A stretch of DNA of 64,000 nt from Comamonadaceae bacterium (GCA_027485235.1 JAIXRJ010000046.1:310001-374000); one strand, 5' to 3'. Positions 1-8,614 are shown, counted from the first letter of the stretch. Notes: generated from the sequence alone by a model not told the origin. Numbers and translations: made by a program.

Positions 1-1439
1 CAGACCCGCTCGACTTGGCAGGCTGGCTGAAACAACAAGACTTGGACACCACAAAGGTGATCGACACCTCGCCCCAAGCGGATGTGGACGTGGGTGAGAT
101 CCACTCCGAACACTTCCGGGTGCTGGCAGAATTTCAACGGCCCTACGTACAGCATGCCTCGATTGGCCTGTGCTGCGCCTTGGCGCAATGGACCGATCAG
201 CCGTATGGCACCCGTCTGGAAGTCTGGAGCCACAGTCAAGGCATTTACAACCTGAGGCGAGACTTGGCGCTGGCCTTTGATGTGCCTGGCGAACAGGTGC
301 AGGTTTCCCATGTGGAAGGCGCAGGCTGCTACGGCCACAACGGCGCCGACGATGTGGCCTGGGATGCCGCATGGCTGGCGCGGCAGGTGCCCGGCAGGCC
401 CGTGCGGGTGCAGTGGACGCGTCAAGCCGAGTTGAGCCACGCTCCCTTGGCCCCGGCCATGGCCGTGCGCATCGACGCGGCTGTGGGCAAAAACGGCCAA
501 TTGCGCGAGTGGACACAAACCGTGTGGGGTCAAGGCCACGGTACCCGCCCCGGCCGGGGCCAAACACCGGCCTTGCTGGGTGCATGGCAAACCGCCGATC
601 CCGCACCCGTGACACTGGCCGTGAATGCAGCGATGGCAGTCGGTGGCGGCTCCGAACGGAACGCCCAACCCCCTTACAACATCCCATCGGTGAAAGTCGT
701 CAACCACCGCGTGCTGAACATGCCGTTTCGCGTCTCAGCCATGCGGGCCTTGGGCGCACCGGGGAATGTGCTGGCGGCCGAGTCGGTCATGGACGAATTG
801 GCCCATGGGCTGTCGCAAGACCCTCTGGCGTTTCGGCTGGCGCACCTGCAGGGTGCTGAGCCAGCGCGTGCCAGGGCGGTGCTTCAAACAGCAGCCGACA
901 TGGCGGGCTGGGCAATCACACAAACCACAAACCAAGCCACTGACAAGCCCGAAGGCTGGGGCCGTGGCCTGGCCTATGCCCGTTACAAAAACACCGGGGC
1001 CTTTTGCGCGGTGGTGGTGGAGTTGGTGGTGGCCGAAAAAGTGAAACTGCACAAGCTCTGGATCGCCGCCGATCTGGGCCATGTGGTGGACGCCGATGGG
1101 GCCATCAACCAACTCGAAGGCGGCGCCTTGCAAGCGGCCAGTTGGGCGCTGAGTGAAGCTGCACAACTCAGCCCACAAGGCATCACGTCCAACGACTGGA
1201 CACGCTACCCGATTTTGAAATTCAGCGACATGCCCGAGGTGACTGTGGCCTTGATGCCCGGTGCCGACAACGCCTCGCTGGGCGCAGGCGAATGCAGTTC
1301 CGGCCCGACTTGCGCGGCCATCGCCAACGCCATTTTTGATGCCATCGGCGTGCGCGTACGCAGCATGCCTTTCACCCCCGATAACTTGATGCGTGCCATC
1401 GACAGCGAAGAAGCACGCTCCCCTTCAACCCGTTCCTAA
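1..1439 (+). CDS. Xanthine dehydrogenase-family molybdopterin-binding subunit, C-terminal part (5' end outside window)
   Basis: The reading frame is open to the window edge, so only the last ~478 residues are visible. They match the large molybdopterin-binding subunit of xanthine dehydrogenase/aldehyde oxidase-type hydroxylases. The glycine-rich GGGSERNAQPPY segment and the AMRALGAPGN stretch resemble cofactor-binding loops of the family. Near the C-terminus GAGECSSGP carries the Glu expected to be the catalytic base (GxGE motif). Overall it most resembles the IorB/nicotinate dehydrogenase-like subgroup, which hydroxylates N-heterocycles or aldehydes using a [2Fe-2S] partner; that partner would lie upstream, outside the window. 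The substrate cannot be inferred. The next gene begins 14 bp after the stop and is probably co-transcribed. Confidence 0.85.
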   Translation, partial: DPLDLAGWLKQQDLDTTKVIDTSPQADVDVGEIHSEHFRVLAEFQRPYVQHASIGLCCALAQWTDQPYGTRLEVWSHSQGIYNLRRDLALAFDVPGEQVQVSHVEGAGCYGHNGADDVAWDAAWLARQVPGRPVRVQWTRQAELSHAPLAPAMAVRIDAAVGKNGQLREWTQTVWGQGHGTRPGRGQTPALLGAWQTADPAPVTLAVNAAMAVGGGSERNAQPPYNIPSVKVVNHRVLNMPFRVSAMRALGAPGNVLAAESVMDELAHGLSQDPLAFRLAHLQGAEPARARAVLQTAADMAGWAITQTTNQATDKPEGWGRGLAYARYKNTGAFCAVVVELVVAEKVKLHKLWIAADLGHVVDADGAINQLEGGALQAASWALSEAAQLSPQGITSNDWTRYPILKFSDMPEVTVALMPGADNASLGAGECSSGPTCAAIANAIFDAIGVRVRSMPFTPDNLMRAIDSEEARSPSTRS

Positions 1440-1453
1440 ACCGAGAGAAAAAC

Positions 1454-2143
1454 ATGCATGTATTGAGTGGCGGCGCAGCCGCAGCCGTGGTCCAAGGCGT
1501 TCAGGCCGAGTTCGAACAAACCACGGGGGGCCGTATCGACGGCACATTCAGCGCCGTGGGCATGATGCGCGACAAACTGCTGGGCGGCGCTCCCTGCGAT
1601 GTCATCATCCTGACCAAGCCTTTGATCGAACAACTGATCGCCTCGGGCCATGTGGTGCCCGGCAGTGCCCGTTCGCTGGGTTTGGTCAAAACGGGGGTCG
1701 CCGTGCGCAGCGGTCAAGCGCACCCCAGTGTCAAAACACGCGCCGAATTGCTAGCCGCCATGCGTGCAGCACAAGGCATCTACTTTCCAGACCCCGACAA
1801 AGCCACAGCAGGTATCCATTTTCTCAACGTGCTCAAGGCGCTCGGCTTGAACGAAAGCCTGCAAAACCGTTTTCGCGTGTTCCCCAATGGGGCCACGGCG
1901 ATGGGCGAGATGGCCAAGAGCACAGAGACCGGCTTGATCGGCTGCACCCAAGTCACCGAAATCAACTACACCGAAGGCGTGGACCTGGTCGATGTCCTGC
2001 CTGCCGAGTTCGAGTTGAGCACGGATTACACCTTGGGCATTTGCACCGGCTCGCAAAATCCTGAGCAAGCGCAACGGCTGTCCGATTTGTTGAGCGGCAC
2101 CGCCTCAGAAGCGGTCCGCAAACAAGGTGGATTCGAGTTCTGA
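1454..2143 (+). CDS. ModA-like periplasmic-binding-fold protein without signal peptide
   Basis: The 229-residue protein has the type 2 binding-protein fold pattern of molybdate/extracellular solute-binding proteins: an initial LSGGAAAAV segment, the DVIILTKPLIEQL strand-helix, and a hinge/ligand region around FPNGATAMGEM. It starts at the fold itself, with no hydrophobic leader, so it should be cytoplasmic. The gene follows the molybdenum hydroxylase subunit by 14 bp, so a link with molybdenum cofactor or hydroxylase maturation is possible but is inference. Similar leaderless ModA-like proteins are often annotated only as substrate-binding domain-containing proteins. The nearest upstream in-frame alternatives would run into the preceding gene and would not add a signal peptide. 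Confidence 0.7.
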   Translation: MHVLSGGAAAAVVQGVQAEFEQTTGGRIDGTFSAVGMMRDKLLGGAPCDVIILTKPLIEQLIASGHVVPGSARSLGLVKTGVAVRSGQAHPSVKTRAELLAAMRAAQGIYFPDPDKATAGIHFLNVLKALGLNESLQNRFRVFPNGATAMGEMAKSTETGLIGCTQVTEINYTEGVDLVDVLPAEFELSTDYTLGICTGSQNPEQAQRLSDLLSGTASEAVRKQGGFEF

Positions 2144-2159
2144 GATCGAATCCGTCAGC

Positions 2160-2747
2160 TCAATAGACGGTGCAAGCCTGCTCAAAGCTCAGCCGTGGGT
2201 TGCGCGGGAACAACTTGCTGTTGTCTCCGTAACCCAAGTTGATCAGGAAGTTGGCGGTCAATCGGCCGTCCGGGAAAAACTCGGCATTGACTTTGGCCAA
2301 GTCCACACCGCTCATGGGACCACAGTCCAAGCCCACAGCACGGGCTGCCACCATGAAATACGCACCGCCCAAAGTACCGTTGCGGGTGGCAGTGCCTTGG
2401 GCCAAGGCTGCGTTGCCCTCGAACAGCGCTTTGGCTCCGGGGTTGTTGGGGAACACCAGGGGCATGTGCTCATAAAACTGGGTGTCGGTGGCCACGATCA
2501 CACAAACCGGTGCCGATTGGGTTTTGACCACATTGCCCGGGCTCAAGGCCGGCATGAGGCGTTGCTTGGCGGCTTCATTGGTCAAAAACACATAGCGGGT
2601 CGGCTGCGCATTCATCGACGTGGCACCCATCTTGGCGATGTCGTAAACCTCTTGCAGCAAAGCCTCAGGCACAGGCGTGTCCAGAAAGCCATTGGCCGTG
2701 CGGCCGTCCAGAAACAGTTGTTGGATGGCGGCGTTGTCAATTTTCAT
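2160..2747 (-). CDS. Malonic semialdehyde reductase RutE/HadB-like nitroreductase family protein
   Basis: The 195-residue protein matches the RutE/HadB branch of FMN-dependent nitroreductases in length and pattern. SMNAQPTRYVFL is the FMN-contacting N-terminal region; GTLGGAYFMVAARAVGLDCGPMSG and NFLINLGYGD are the conserved C-terminal parts. RutE-type enzymes reduce malonic semialdehyde to 3-hydroxypropionate with NAD(P)H. The gene is last in a compact minus-strand run of eight genes, 29 bp after a Bug receptor, so it may handle a small aldehyde or quinone from that pathway. The substrate is inference. It converges with the ModA-like gene, whose stop is only 16 bp away, with no clear terminator between them. 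Confidence 0.75.
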   Translation of the reverse strand: MKIDNAAIQQLFLDGRTANGFLDTPVPEALLQEVYDIAKMGATSMNAQPTRYVFLTNEAAKQRLMPALSPGNVVKTQSAPVCVIVATDTQFYEHMPLVFPNNPGAKALFEGNAALAQGTATRNGTLGGAYFMVAARAVGLDCGPMSGVDLAKVNAEFFPDGRLTANFLINLGYGDNSKLFPRNPRLSFEQACTVY

Positions 2748-2776
2748 AAAAAAATCCAGGTAAAAGAAGAAGAAAC

Positions 2777-3784
2777 TTATTCGGCTTTGATGCCGATGTC
2801 CCGCACCAGCTTGGTCCAGCGCTCAACATCGCGGCGCACCAAGGCACGGGTCTGTTCTGCGTTCAGGGTCAAGGGTTTGCCGCCAGCTTTGCGAAAGTTG
2901 TCTTGCAAATCGGGCTGCGCAATCACCTTGGCCAATTCACTGCGCAAGCGTTCTTGCACGTCAAGCGGCGTCTTTTTGGGCACGAAGTAACCAAACCACG
3001 ACTCCAAGTCCAGCTGCGCCACGCCACTTTCGGTGATGGTCTGTACCTCTGGATGCATCGGGTTGCGCTCGGCACCCGAGACCGCCAAGGCTTTCACGGT
3101 CCCGGCGTTCACTTGCACGCGGGCCGTGGACGAAAGGTCAAAGAACACATCCACACGTCCACCCAGCAAATCCTGGTACGCCGCTTGTGCACCTCGGTAA
3201 GGCACATGCACCAGGTTCACCCCGGCCAAATGCCACAAGGCGGCGGCCAGCACATGCTGACCCGAACCGTTACCAGCCGAGGCATAGGTCAGCTTGCCGG
3301 GGTTGGCCTTGGCATAAGCCACCACGTCTTTGAGCGAGTTGAAGGGCAGGTCCTTGCGGGCCATGAGGGTGTAGCTGTAACTGACGGCCAAGCCCACCGG
3401 CTCGAAATCGCGCAAGCTGTCGTAAGAGAGCTTGTCATACAGGCCCATGTTCAATGCGATGTTGGAGACCGAACCCAAAAGCAGGGAATAACCATCGGGG
3501 TCGGCTTTGGCAGCGGCATCGGTGCCCACCAAAGTCCCCGAGCCGGGTTTGTTTTCCACCACCACACTTTGCCCCAGTGACTTGCTCAGTCGCTCGGCCA
3601 GAGCCCGTGCCACAAAGTCGAATCCGCCACCTGGCGGCTGCGGCACGATCACACGCAAAGCGCGGTTGGGGTAAGCGCTCTGTCCCCAGGCGCCAGGCAC
3701 CATGCCCAGCAAGCCGGCGGCAGGCAGTGCACGCAAAATCGCGCGGCGATCCGCATTCAAAAAAGGTATCCGATTTTTGTCCAT
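2777..3784 (-). CDS. Tripartite tricarboxylate transporter substrate-binding protein (Bug family)
   Basis: A 335-residue periplasmic receptor of the Bug/TctC family. The N-terminus carries a twin-arginine-like leader (DRRAILRAL, then a hydrophobic stretch ending near AWGQ). The mature start PNRALRVIVPQPPGGGFD with the PGGGFD loop, the ENKPGSGTLVGTDAAAKADPDGY block and the VPYRGAQAAYQDLLGG motif are diagnostic. Bug proteins bind carboxylates and deliver them to a TctAB membrane pair; no tctA or tctB is in this window, so it must share a remote permease or act as a sensor. A GAGGAG ribosome site lies 6 bp before the ATG. Seventh gene of the 7572-2160 operon. Confidence 0.9.
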   Translation of the reverse strand: MDKNRIPFLNADRRAILRALPAAGLLGMVPGAWGQSAYPNRALRVIVPQPPGGGFDFVARALAERLSKSLGQSVVVENKPGSGTLVGTDAAAKADPDGYSLLLGSVSNIALNMGLYDKLSYDSLRDFEPVGLAVSYSYTLMARKDLPFNSLKDVVAYAKANPGKLTYASAGNGSGQHVLAAALWHLAGVNLVHVPYRGAQAAYQDLLGGRVDVFFDLSSTARVQVNAGTVKALAVSGAERNPMHPEVQTITESGVAQLDLESWFGYFVPKKTPLDVQERLRSELAKVIAQPDLQDNFRKAGGKPLTLNAEQTRALVRRDVERWTKLVRDIGIKAE

Positions 3785-3822
3785 GGTGTCTCCTCAAAAA
3801 ATGGGAATCCGGTTTCCGGAAA

Positions 3823-4440
3823 TCAGCGCTCCAAGGCCCCACCGGTCAGCCAACGCGCGCCCCGCTTGTACAGCTCGTCGACCACCGGGCCTTTGAGCAT
3901 GGGCATGTCCATCTTGACGGTGTAACCAATGCGGGTCTGGATGTAGGCCAAGTGGCGGTAGCCCTCGGGGAAAGTGGCCAGCGCAGTGGTATCGAGCTTG
4001 AGGACAGCTGTGGAGTCCACCGGGTCAATGAGGTCTTTTTCGTAAATAGGTTGGCGGTGCAGCAGTTTCCACTGGCCTTCGTGACGGATCACAAAATCGT
4101 AAAAACGACCGGTACACACCACATCACACAGAACAGGACCGTTTTCGCCTTCGACCATGCCGCGTTGCGAGATGGTCATTTTGGTTTGTGCAATCGCACG
4201 GTCGCCCACCACCTCGATGGCCGAGCCGCCCAGGAAATGCAAGATGCTCACGCCCTTGGCCCAGCCTTCCTGGGTCACCCGGATGAACTCGCTGAAAGGA
4301 CCCTGGAACCAGGTGGCCATCATCACCCCCTCGGGGTGCCAAACCGTGGCGAAGCGCTCCCAGTCACCGGCATCGCGCCAAACCGCCCAGCGCTCCACCA
4401 TTTGGCGAACCAACAGTTCGTCATTGAAAGAATTGTTCAT
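3823..4440 (-). CDS. NTF2/SnoaL-like family protein
   Basis: A 205-residue protein whose first ~150 residues have the NTF2/SnoaL-like cone fold pattern: an N-terminal helix (LLVRQMVERWAVWRDAGDWE), then FATVWHPEGVMMATWF, and later strands ending at EGQWKLLHRQPIYEKDLI. Relatives act as hydratases, isomerases or small subunits of ring-hydroxylating dioxygenases, so the exact reaction is open. The C-terminal ~50 residues extend beyond the common fold. It lies 10 bp after the Dabb gene and 38 bp before the second Bug gene in the same operon, suggesting a catabolic role. Confidence 0.7.
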   Translation of the reverse strand: MNNSFNDELLVRQMVERWAVWRDAGDWERFATVWHPEGVMMATWFQGPFSEFIRVTQEGWAKGVSILHFLGGSAIEVVGDRAIAQTKMTISQRGMVEGENGPVLCDVVCTGRFYDFVIRHEGQWKLLHRQPIYEKDLIDPVDSTAVLKLDTTALATFPEGYRHLAYIQTRIGYTVKMDMPMLKGPVVDELYKRGARWLTGGALER

Positions 4441-4450
4441 GTGTTGGCTC

Positions 4451-4759
4451 CTAAAAATCAGTTGGTGTGTAGTCCACTTGGTGGCGCGCGATGCGCAAAT
4501 CTGCCACCTCGCCCTTCACACGCATGTGCTCCGGGTGACTGGCATAGGCGTTCAAAGACGCCTGAGAATCGAACTCTGTGTACAGCACCACATCACAGGC
4601 ATAGTCAATGCGGCTGCTGTCAACGCCCACCTCGAGGTGCAAAAGTCCGGGAATACGCCCCCGAAGGCTTTCGAAACTGCGCTGAATTTGAGCCATCGCC
4701 GCCGCTTTCTCGGTTGGAGAATCTCCGCGCACATTCCACATCACAATGTGTTTGACCAT
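4451..4759 (-). CDS. Dabb-family (stress-responsive A/B barrel) protein
   Basis: I take the ATG at 4759, giving 102 residues that start MVKHIVMWNVRGD, the characteristic first strand of the dimeric alpha+beta barrel Dabb family. An upstream start 66 bp earlier would add an unrelated tail overlapping the previous gene. The family includes olivetolic acid cyclase and small proteins found with aromatic-degradation genes; many have no known activity. The central segment GLLHLEVGVDSSRIDYACDV is typical. It sits 13 bp after the YciI gene and 10 bp before the NTF2-like gene, so the three small proteins are almost certainly made together. Confidence 0.75.
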   Translation of the reverse strand: MVKHIVMWNVRGDSPTEKAAAMAQIQRSFESLRGRIPGLLHLEVGVDSSRIDYACDVVLYTEFDSQASLNAYASHPEHMRVKGEVADLRIARHQVDYTPTDF

Positions 4760-4772
4760 GAATACTCTTTCT

Positions 4773-5078
4773 TCAGACCGAAGGGGGGAAACCCGTCTTT
4801 TGCGGCCAGAGGTTGACAAAAGCATGCACGCTCATGCTGGCGTACAAGCCGGCCAAGGTGAAGGGCTCTTGGGCCATCCAGGCCTGCGCGGCATCACGGC
4901 TTGGAAAATCGATCACCAACAAACTGCCCAGCATGGTCTGGCCATCGTCGTGGGTCAAGGGCCCGGCAAAGGCGATGCGATCGGCCATGGTGGCCAAGTA
5001 ATCCTTGTGCGCAGGCCGCATCCGCTGGCGCAACGCGGCAGTGTCCGGTTTATCGATCAGGATGAAGGTGAACAACAA
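4773..5078 (-). CDS. YciI family protein
   Basis: The 101-residue protein matches the YciI family, a ferredoxin-like dimeric barrel related to muconolactone isomerase. The start MLFTFILIDKPD, the RPAHKDYLATMADRIAFAGPL block (with the His-Asp pair usual in this family) and the C-terminal EPFTLAGLYASMSV are the standard elements. Only 4 bp separate it from the upstream CMD-like gene, so translation is probably coupled. Biochemical roles of YciI proteins are mostly unproven; a few act as dehydrochlorinases. In this operon an isomerase, lyase or dehydrohalogenase step is a reasonable guess only. Confidence 0.75.
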   Translation of the reverse strand: MLFTFILIDKPDTAALRQRMRPAHKDYLATMADRIAFAGPLTHDDGQTMLGSLLVIDFPSRDAAQAWMAQEPFTLAGLYASMSVHAFVNLWPQKTGFPPSV

Positions 5079-5082
5079 GCCT

Positions 5083-5682
5083 TCAGTTCCTCAAAGACAG
5101 TGGCTGCAATGGCGGCTGCACGCCCTGCGGCAAGGGGTAAATGTCGACATTGAGGGCCATGCACACCAAGGTGTAGTAGCCCATGGTCGCCATCAAATCG
5201 ACCACGCCGCGTTCCTCAAAATGCAAGACCACGTCGGCGTAGACCGCGTCGCTGACTTGCCGATACCGGATCAAATCACGGCAAAAACGGTGCACCGCTT
5301 GGACCGCATCCGACAAATCTTCGGGGGCATCACGCCCCGTGGCGATGGCCTCGATCAAGGCGATGGGCAAGCCCGCCTCTTGGGCCATGGGGCGATGAGC
5401 CCACCAAACAAACTGCGCCGTCCAGTCGCGTGCCACCATCAAAATGGCCAGCTCATTCAGGGCCAAGGGCAGCGACGATTCAAACCGTGTGTGGGCCCCA
5501 AACTGCTGAGCCAACTGCCCGACTTCGGGGCTTCGCAACAACACGTTGTAAGGCCCCTGCATGGCACCACGCTTGCCCTGAAGCACCGCACTGACCATGG
5601 CCTGCTGCGTGGCACTCATGCCCTTCCAAGTCAGAGGCGGGAAACGGTGACCGCGCAACTCAAAGTCAGGGGGGCTGTTCAT
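5083..5682 (-). CDS. Carboxymuconolactone decarboxylase (CMD/AhpD-like) family protein
   Basis: Starting at the ATG at 5682 gives 199 residues. The pattern SSLPLALNELAILMVARDW followed by FVWWAHRPMAQEAGL matches the CMD helical core. The Cys-x-x-Cys of AhpD-type peroxidase partners is absent, which favours the gamma-carboxymuconolactone decarboxylase-like or undefined branch rather than antioxidant function. It lies 38 bp after the dioxygenase and 4 bp before the YciI gene. A longer open frame reaches back to 5856, but those residues overlap the dioxygenase gene and do not look like protein of this family. Confidence 0.75.
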   Translation of the reverse strand: MNSPPDFELRGHRFPPLTWKGMSATQQAMVSAVLQGKRGAMQGPYNVLLRSPEVGQLAQQFGAHTRFESSLPLALNELAILMVARDWTAQFVWWAHRPMAQEAGLPIALIEAIATGRDAPEDLSDAVQAVHRFCRDLIRYRQVSDAVYADVVLHFEERGVVDLMATMGYYTLVCMALNVDIYPLPQGVQPPLQPLSLRN

Positions 5683-5720
5683 GGCGAGAGCGTGTTCGAG
5701 AATCAGCGGCAGTCGGGGGC

Positions 5721-6545
5721 TTAAACCGGGCGATCGCCTCGGAGCGTGATGCGGTTCAACACCCGACGATAGCCGTGGTAATCGTTGATGGGGTTGTGCT
5801 GCGCGCACCGGTTGTCCCAAAACGTCAAGTCGTTCGGTGCCCACGCCCAGCGGCAAGTGAACTCGGGTTTGACTTGGTGCTGGAACAGGAAATTCAACAA
5901 AGGCGCGCTTTCACTGTCGCTCAAGCCCTCAATGCCCGCGGTGTGCGCCACATTGACATACAAGGCTTTGCGACCCGTTTCGGGGTGCGTTCGAACCAGC
6001 GGGTGGATGCTCGTAAAACTTTGCGGCGCCGAATCATTGCCATCGCTTTTCAAACGGTCCTCCCGTGTTTTGGACACGTCCGCTTTGGCCGAGGTGTTAA
6101 CGCCCTTGAGCCCCTGCAACAGGCGTTGCATGGTGTCCGACAAGGCTTCATAAGCCGCACATTGGCTGGCAAACAAGGTGTCACCGCCAAAGGGCGGAAT
6201 CTCGCGGGCCAACAACATGGAGCCCATCGGGGGCAAGTCGAGGTAAGTGGTGTCGGAATGCCAAACGCCACCAAAGTTGACCGTTTCATGCTCGAGCTTC
6301 TTGACTTCGATGATGTGGGGAAAATCGGCCAAGCCTTTGACAAAAGGGTACGCCACAGGTTCCCCCATGGCGTGCGCAAAGTCCATGAACTGCTGGGCAC
6401 TCAGGACTTGTTGTCGCATGAAGATGACCTCATGGGCCAAAAAAACTTCACGGATGTCTTGAGCCTGGGACTGGGACAGAGGCTGGCTCAGGTCCACGCC
6501 CGAAATCTCCGCGCCCAAGGCCCCTGCAATGCGTCTGACTTTCAT
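5721..6545 (-). CDS. TauD/TfdA-family Fe(II)/2-oxoglutarate dioxygenase
   Basis: A 274-residue enzyme of the taurine/2,4-D dioxygenase family. The iron ligands are visible: His96 and Asp98 in VWHSDTTY, and His250 in AQHNPINDYHG. The 2-oxoglutarate-binding Arg is at 260-261 (YRR), close to the C-terminus as expected. The N-terminal ALGAEISGVDLSQPL is the family signature. Such enzymes hydroxylate a carbon next to a sulfonate, ether or carboxylate group, releasing sulfite, a phenol or similar. It follows a Bug receptor by 25 bp and precedes the CMD-like gene, so it likely starts the degradation of the imported compound; the substrate is unknown. Confidence 0.88.
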   Translation of the reverse strand: MKVRRIAGALGAEISGVDLSQPLSQSQAQDIREVFLAHEVIFMRQQVLSAQQFMDFAHAMGEPVAYPFVKGLADFPHIIEVKKLEHETVNFGGVWHSDTTYLDLPPMGSMLLAREIPPFGGDTLFASQCAAYEALSDTMQRLLQGLKGVNTSAKADVSKTREDRLKSDGNDSAPQSFTSIHPLVRTHPETGRKALYVNVAHTAGIEGLSDSESAPLLNFLFQHQVKPEFTCRWAWAPNDLTFWDNRCAQHNPINDYHGYRRVLNRITLRGDRPV

Positions 6546-6570
6546 GCCGATGATCCCTTCAGCGCCGCCA

Positions 6571-7572
6571 TCAATCGGCCGTTGCGCCGGAACTTTTCAC
6601 CACGGCGGCCCAGGTCTTGATGTCAGACTGGAGCATGGCCTGCAGCTCTTGAGGTGTGCTTTCAAAAGGCTCTGCGCCCAAGGTCGCAAACCTGTCCTGG
6701 ACGTCTTTTTCTTGCAAGATTTTGTTGACATCCGCGTTGATTTGCCGAGCCAGGGCCATGGGCGTGCCTTTGGAAGCAAACAATCCAAACCAAGGGTTGA
6801 TGACAAAGCCAGGAAAACCCGACTCGGCAATGGTCGGGATGTCCTTGAATGCCGCAGCACGCTTAGAGCCCGTGACGGCCAAGCCTTTGACCGTTGCACC
6901 GCGGATATGTTGTGCGACAGACGGCAAGCTGGTGAAGACCACTTGAATTTGACCCGAGATCAAATCGGTCAGCGCAGGCGCAGCCCCTTTGTAAGGGATG
7001 TGTTGCATCTTGGCACCGCTGGCGGTGTTGAACATTTCACCGAGCAGGTGGTTGACCGATCCATTGCCGGCCGAACCAAAAGACACAGGCTTGCTCGCGG
7101 CATAGCTGACCAAACCCTTGATGTTGTTCACGGGCACCGACGCATTGACCACGGCCACAAAGGGCACGTTCGCCAAGGTGGCCACCGCCACAAAGTCAGC
7201 CTCTGGATCAAACGGCAGTTTGCTGTAGATGCTCGGGTTGATCGCGTGTGAGCCCACATACGACATCAGCAGGGTGTAACCATCCCCGGGCGCTTTGGCC
7301 ACCGCGTCCATGCCGATGTTGCCACCCGCACCAGGGCGGTTTTCAACCACCACCGCTTGGCCCCATTTTTCTGAAAGCTTTTGCCCCACGATGCGCGCCA
7401 AAGCGTCTGAAGCCCCGCCCGGTGTTTGGGGCACGATGAGCCGAACCGGCTTGTTAGGGAAAGCACCCGCTGCCGTTTGCGCTGCAGCGCTGCCCAGCAC
7501 CAACAAGGACGCCAGCAAACCCAAGACACAACGGGTGCGAAATCGGTCAGCTGTCAAAGATGAATCGTTCAT
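6571..7572 (-). CDS. Tripartite tricarboxylate transporter substrate-binding protein (Bug family)
   Basis: First gene of the eight-gene operon. I chose the ATG at 7572 because AGGAG lies 8 bp upstream; the in-frame ATG at 7578 is also possible. The leader CVLGLLASLLVLGSAAAQ is a signal peptide. The mature protein shows all Bug landmarks: FPNKPVRLIVPQTPGGASD, ENRPGAGGNIGMDAVAKAPGDGY and HIPYKGAAPALTDLISG. It is clearly divergent from the second Bug protein of the same operon, so the two probably bind different ligands or arose by old duplication. No TctA/TctB membrane proteins lie nearby. Confidence 0.9.
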   Translation of the reverse strand: MNDSSLTADRFRTRCVLGLLASLLVLGSAAAQTAAGAFPNKPVRLIVPQTPGGASDALARIVGQKLSEKWGQAVVVENRPGAGGNIGMDAVAKAPGDGYTLLMSYVGSHAINPSIYSKLPFDPEADFVAVATLANVPFVAVVNASVPVNNIKGLVSYAASKPVSFGSAGNGSVNHLLGEMFNTASGAKMQHIPYKGAAPALTDLISGQIQVVFTSLPSVAQHIRGATVKGLAVTGSKRAAAFKDIPTIAESGFPGFVINPWFGLFASKGTPMALARQINADVNKILQEKDVQDRFATLGAEPFESTPQELQAMLQSDIKTWAAVVKSSGATAD

Positions 7573-7765
7573 GGCCATGGCTCCTTCAATGATGGGCGAT
7601 TGTTCCATGCCGCACCCAGGATGCCAGTCTTCAAGATGACATGCCAAAACCCACAAAATTCGCCAAACCTACAGGGCACCTCCTCTTGTTCATCCAAATT
7701 GTTTGTGCTACGGTGAAAAGTAGAAAAAATGCGGGCAACGCCATGACCACCGAAAGACTTTTGAC

Positions 7766-8614
7766 ATGCCTTTGATGTCCGTCCGCGATGTCCAGATCCA
7801 TTACCGTGTGCTGGGAGACCACGGCCCATGGCTGGCCTTGATCACCGGGGGACGCCGTGGATTCAACGAGTTCGTGGCCTTTGCCGAGAAAATAGCGGCC
7901 AAAGGTTTTCGCGTCCTGCTCCACGACCGCCGCAACACCGGATCGTCCGATGTTCTGATTGCGGGCGAGGATGGCGAAGAAGAAATCTGGGCTGACGATT
8001 TGGCGGTGCTGTTGCAAAAACTCCAAGCCAGGCCCGCATTCATAGGCGGCACCTCATCCGGTGCGCGCTTGTCGATGCTGTTCAACCAGCGCCATCCTCA
8101 AGCCGTCCAAGGTCTGTTGCTGATGCGGATCACAGGGGGCGCATTTGCGGCTGACCGTCTGCCTGAAACCTATTACCAGCAGTTCATCCGAGCCGCTGAG
8201 CAAGGTGGCATGCAAGCTGTGTGTGAAACCGAGCAATACCGCGAACGCATACAGGCCAACCCGGCCAATTTGCAGCGCCTCATGGCCATGGAGCCTGCGC
8301 AATACACCCAAGTGATGAACCATTGGCTGCGCATCTTTCTCAAAGGTCCGCGCGAACCCGTTTTAGGCATGGAAGAAGATGTGATGCGTGCCATACGCGT
8401 GCCCACCATCGTCGTGCCAGGCAACGACAAAACCCATGCCTCGGTCAACGGGCGTGCAACTGCTGCCTTGATTCCGGGGAGCATCTTGTATGAGTTGCCC
8501 CTGCAAGACCAAGATGTGCCGGTGTTGCCGTTCTCCGACTGGGCACCCCATGAAGACACTCTGGCCGAGGTCTTTGCCGAATTCATGCACAGCCATGAGA
8601 AAGCCGCTGTTTAG
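7766..8614 (+). CDS. Alpha/beta hydrolase
   Basis: A 282-residue alpha/beta hydrolase divergently transcribed from the Bug-dioxygenase operon, with 193 bp between the two starts. The nucleophile elbow is G95-T-S97-S-G99. VLLHDRRNTGSS matches the family strand-4 region, and the likely catalytic His262 is in WAPHEDT. The fold resembles 3-oxoadipate enol-lactonase-like and C-C hydrolases. There is no signal peptide, so it is cytoplasmic. The divergent layout suggests shared control and a hydrolytic step in the same pathway, but this is inference. Confidence 0.8.
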   Translation: MPLMSVRDVQIHYRVLGDHGPWLALITGGRRGFNEFVAFAEKIAAKGFRVLLHDRRNTGSSDVLIAGEDGEEEIWADDLAVLLQKLQARPAFIGGTSSGARLSMLFNQRHPQAVQGLLLMRITGGAFAADRLPETYYQQFIRAAEQGGMQAVCETEQYRERIQANPANLQRLMAMEPAQYTQVMNHWLRIFLKGPREPVLGMEEDVMRAIRVPTIVVPGNDKTHASVNGRATAALIPGSILYELPLQDQDVPVLPFSDWAPHEDTLAEVFAEFMHSHEKAAV

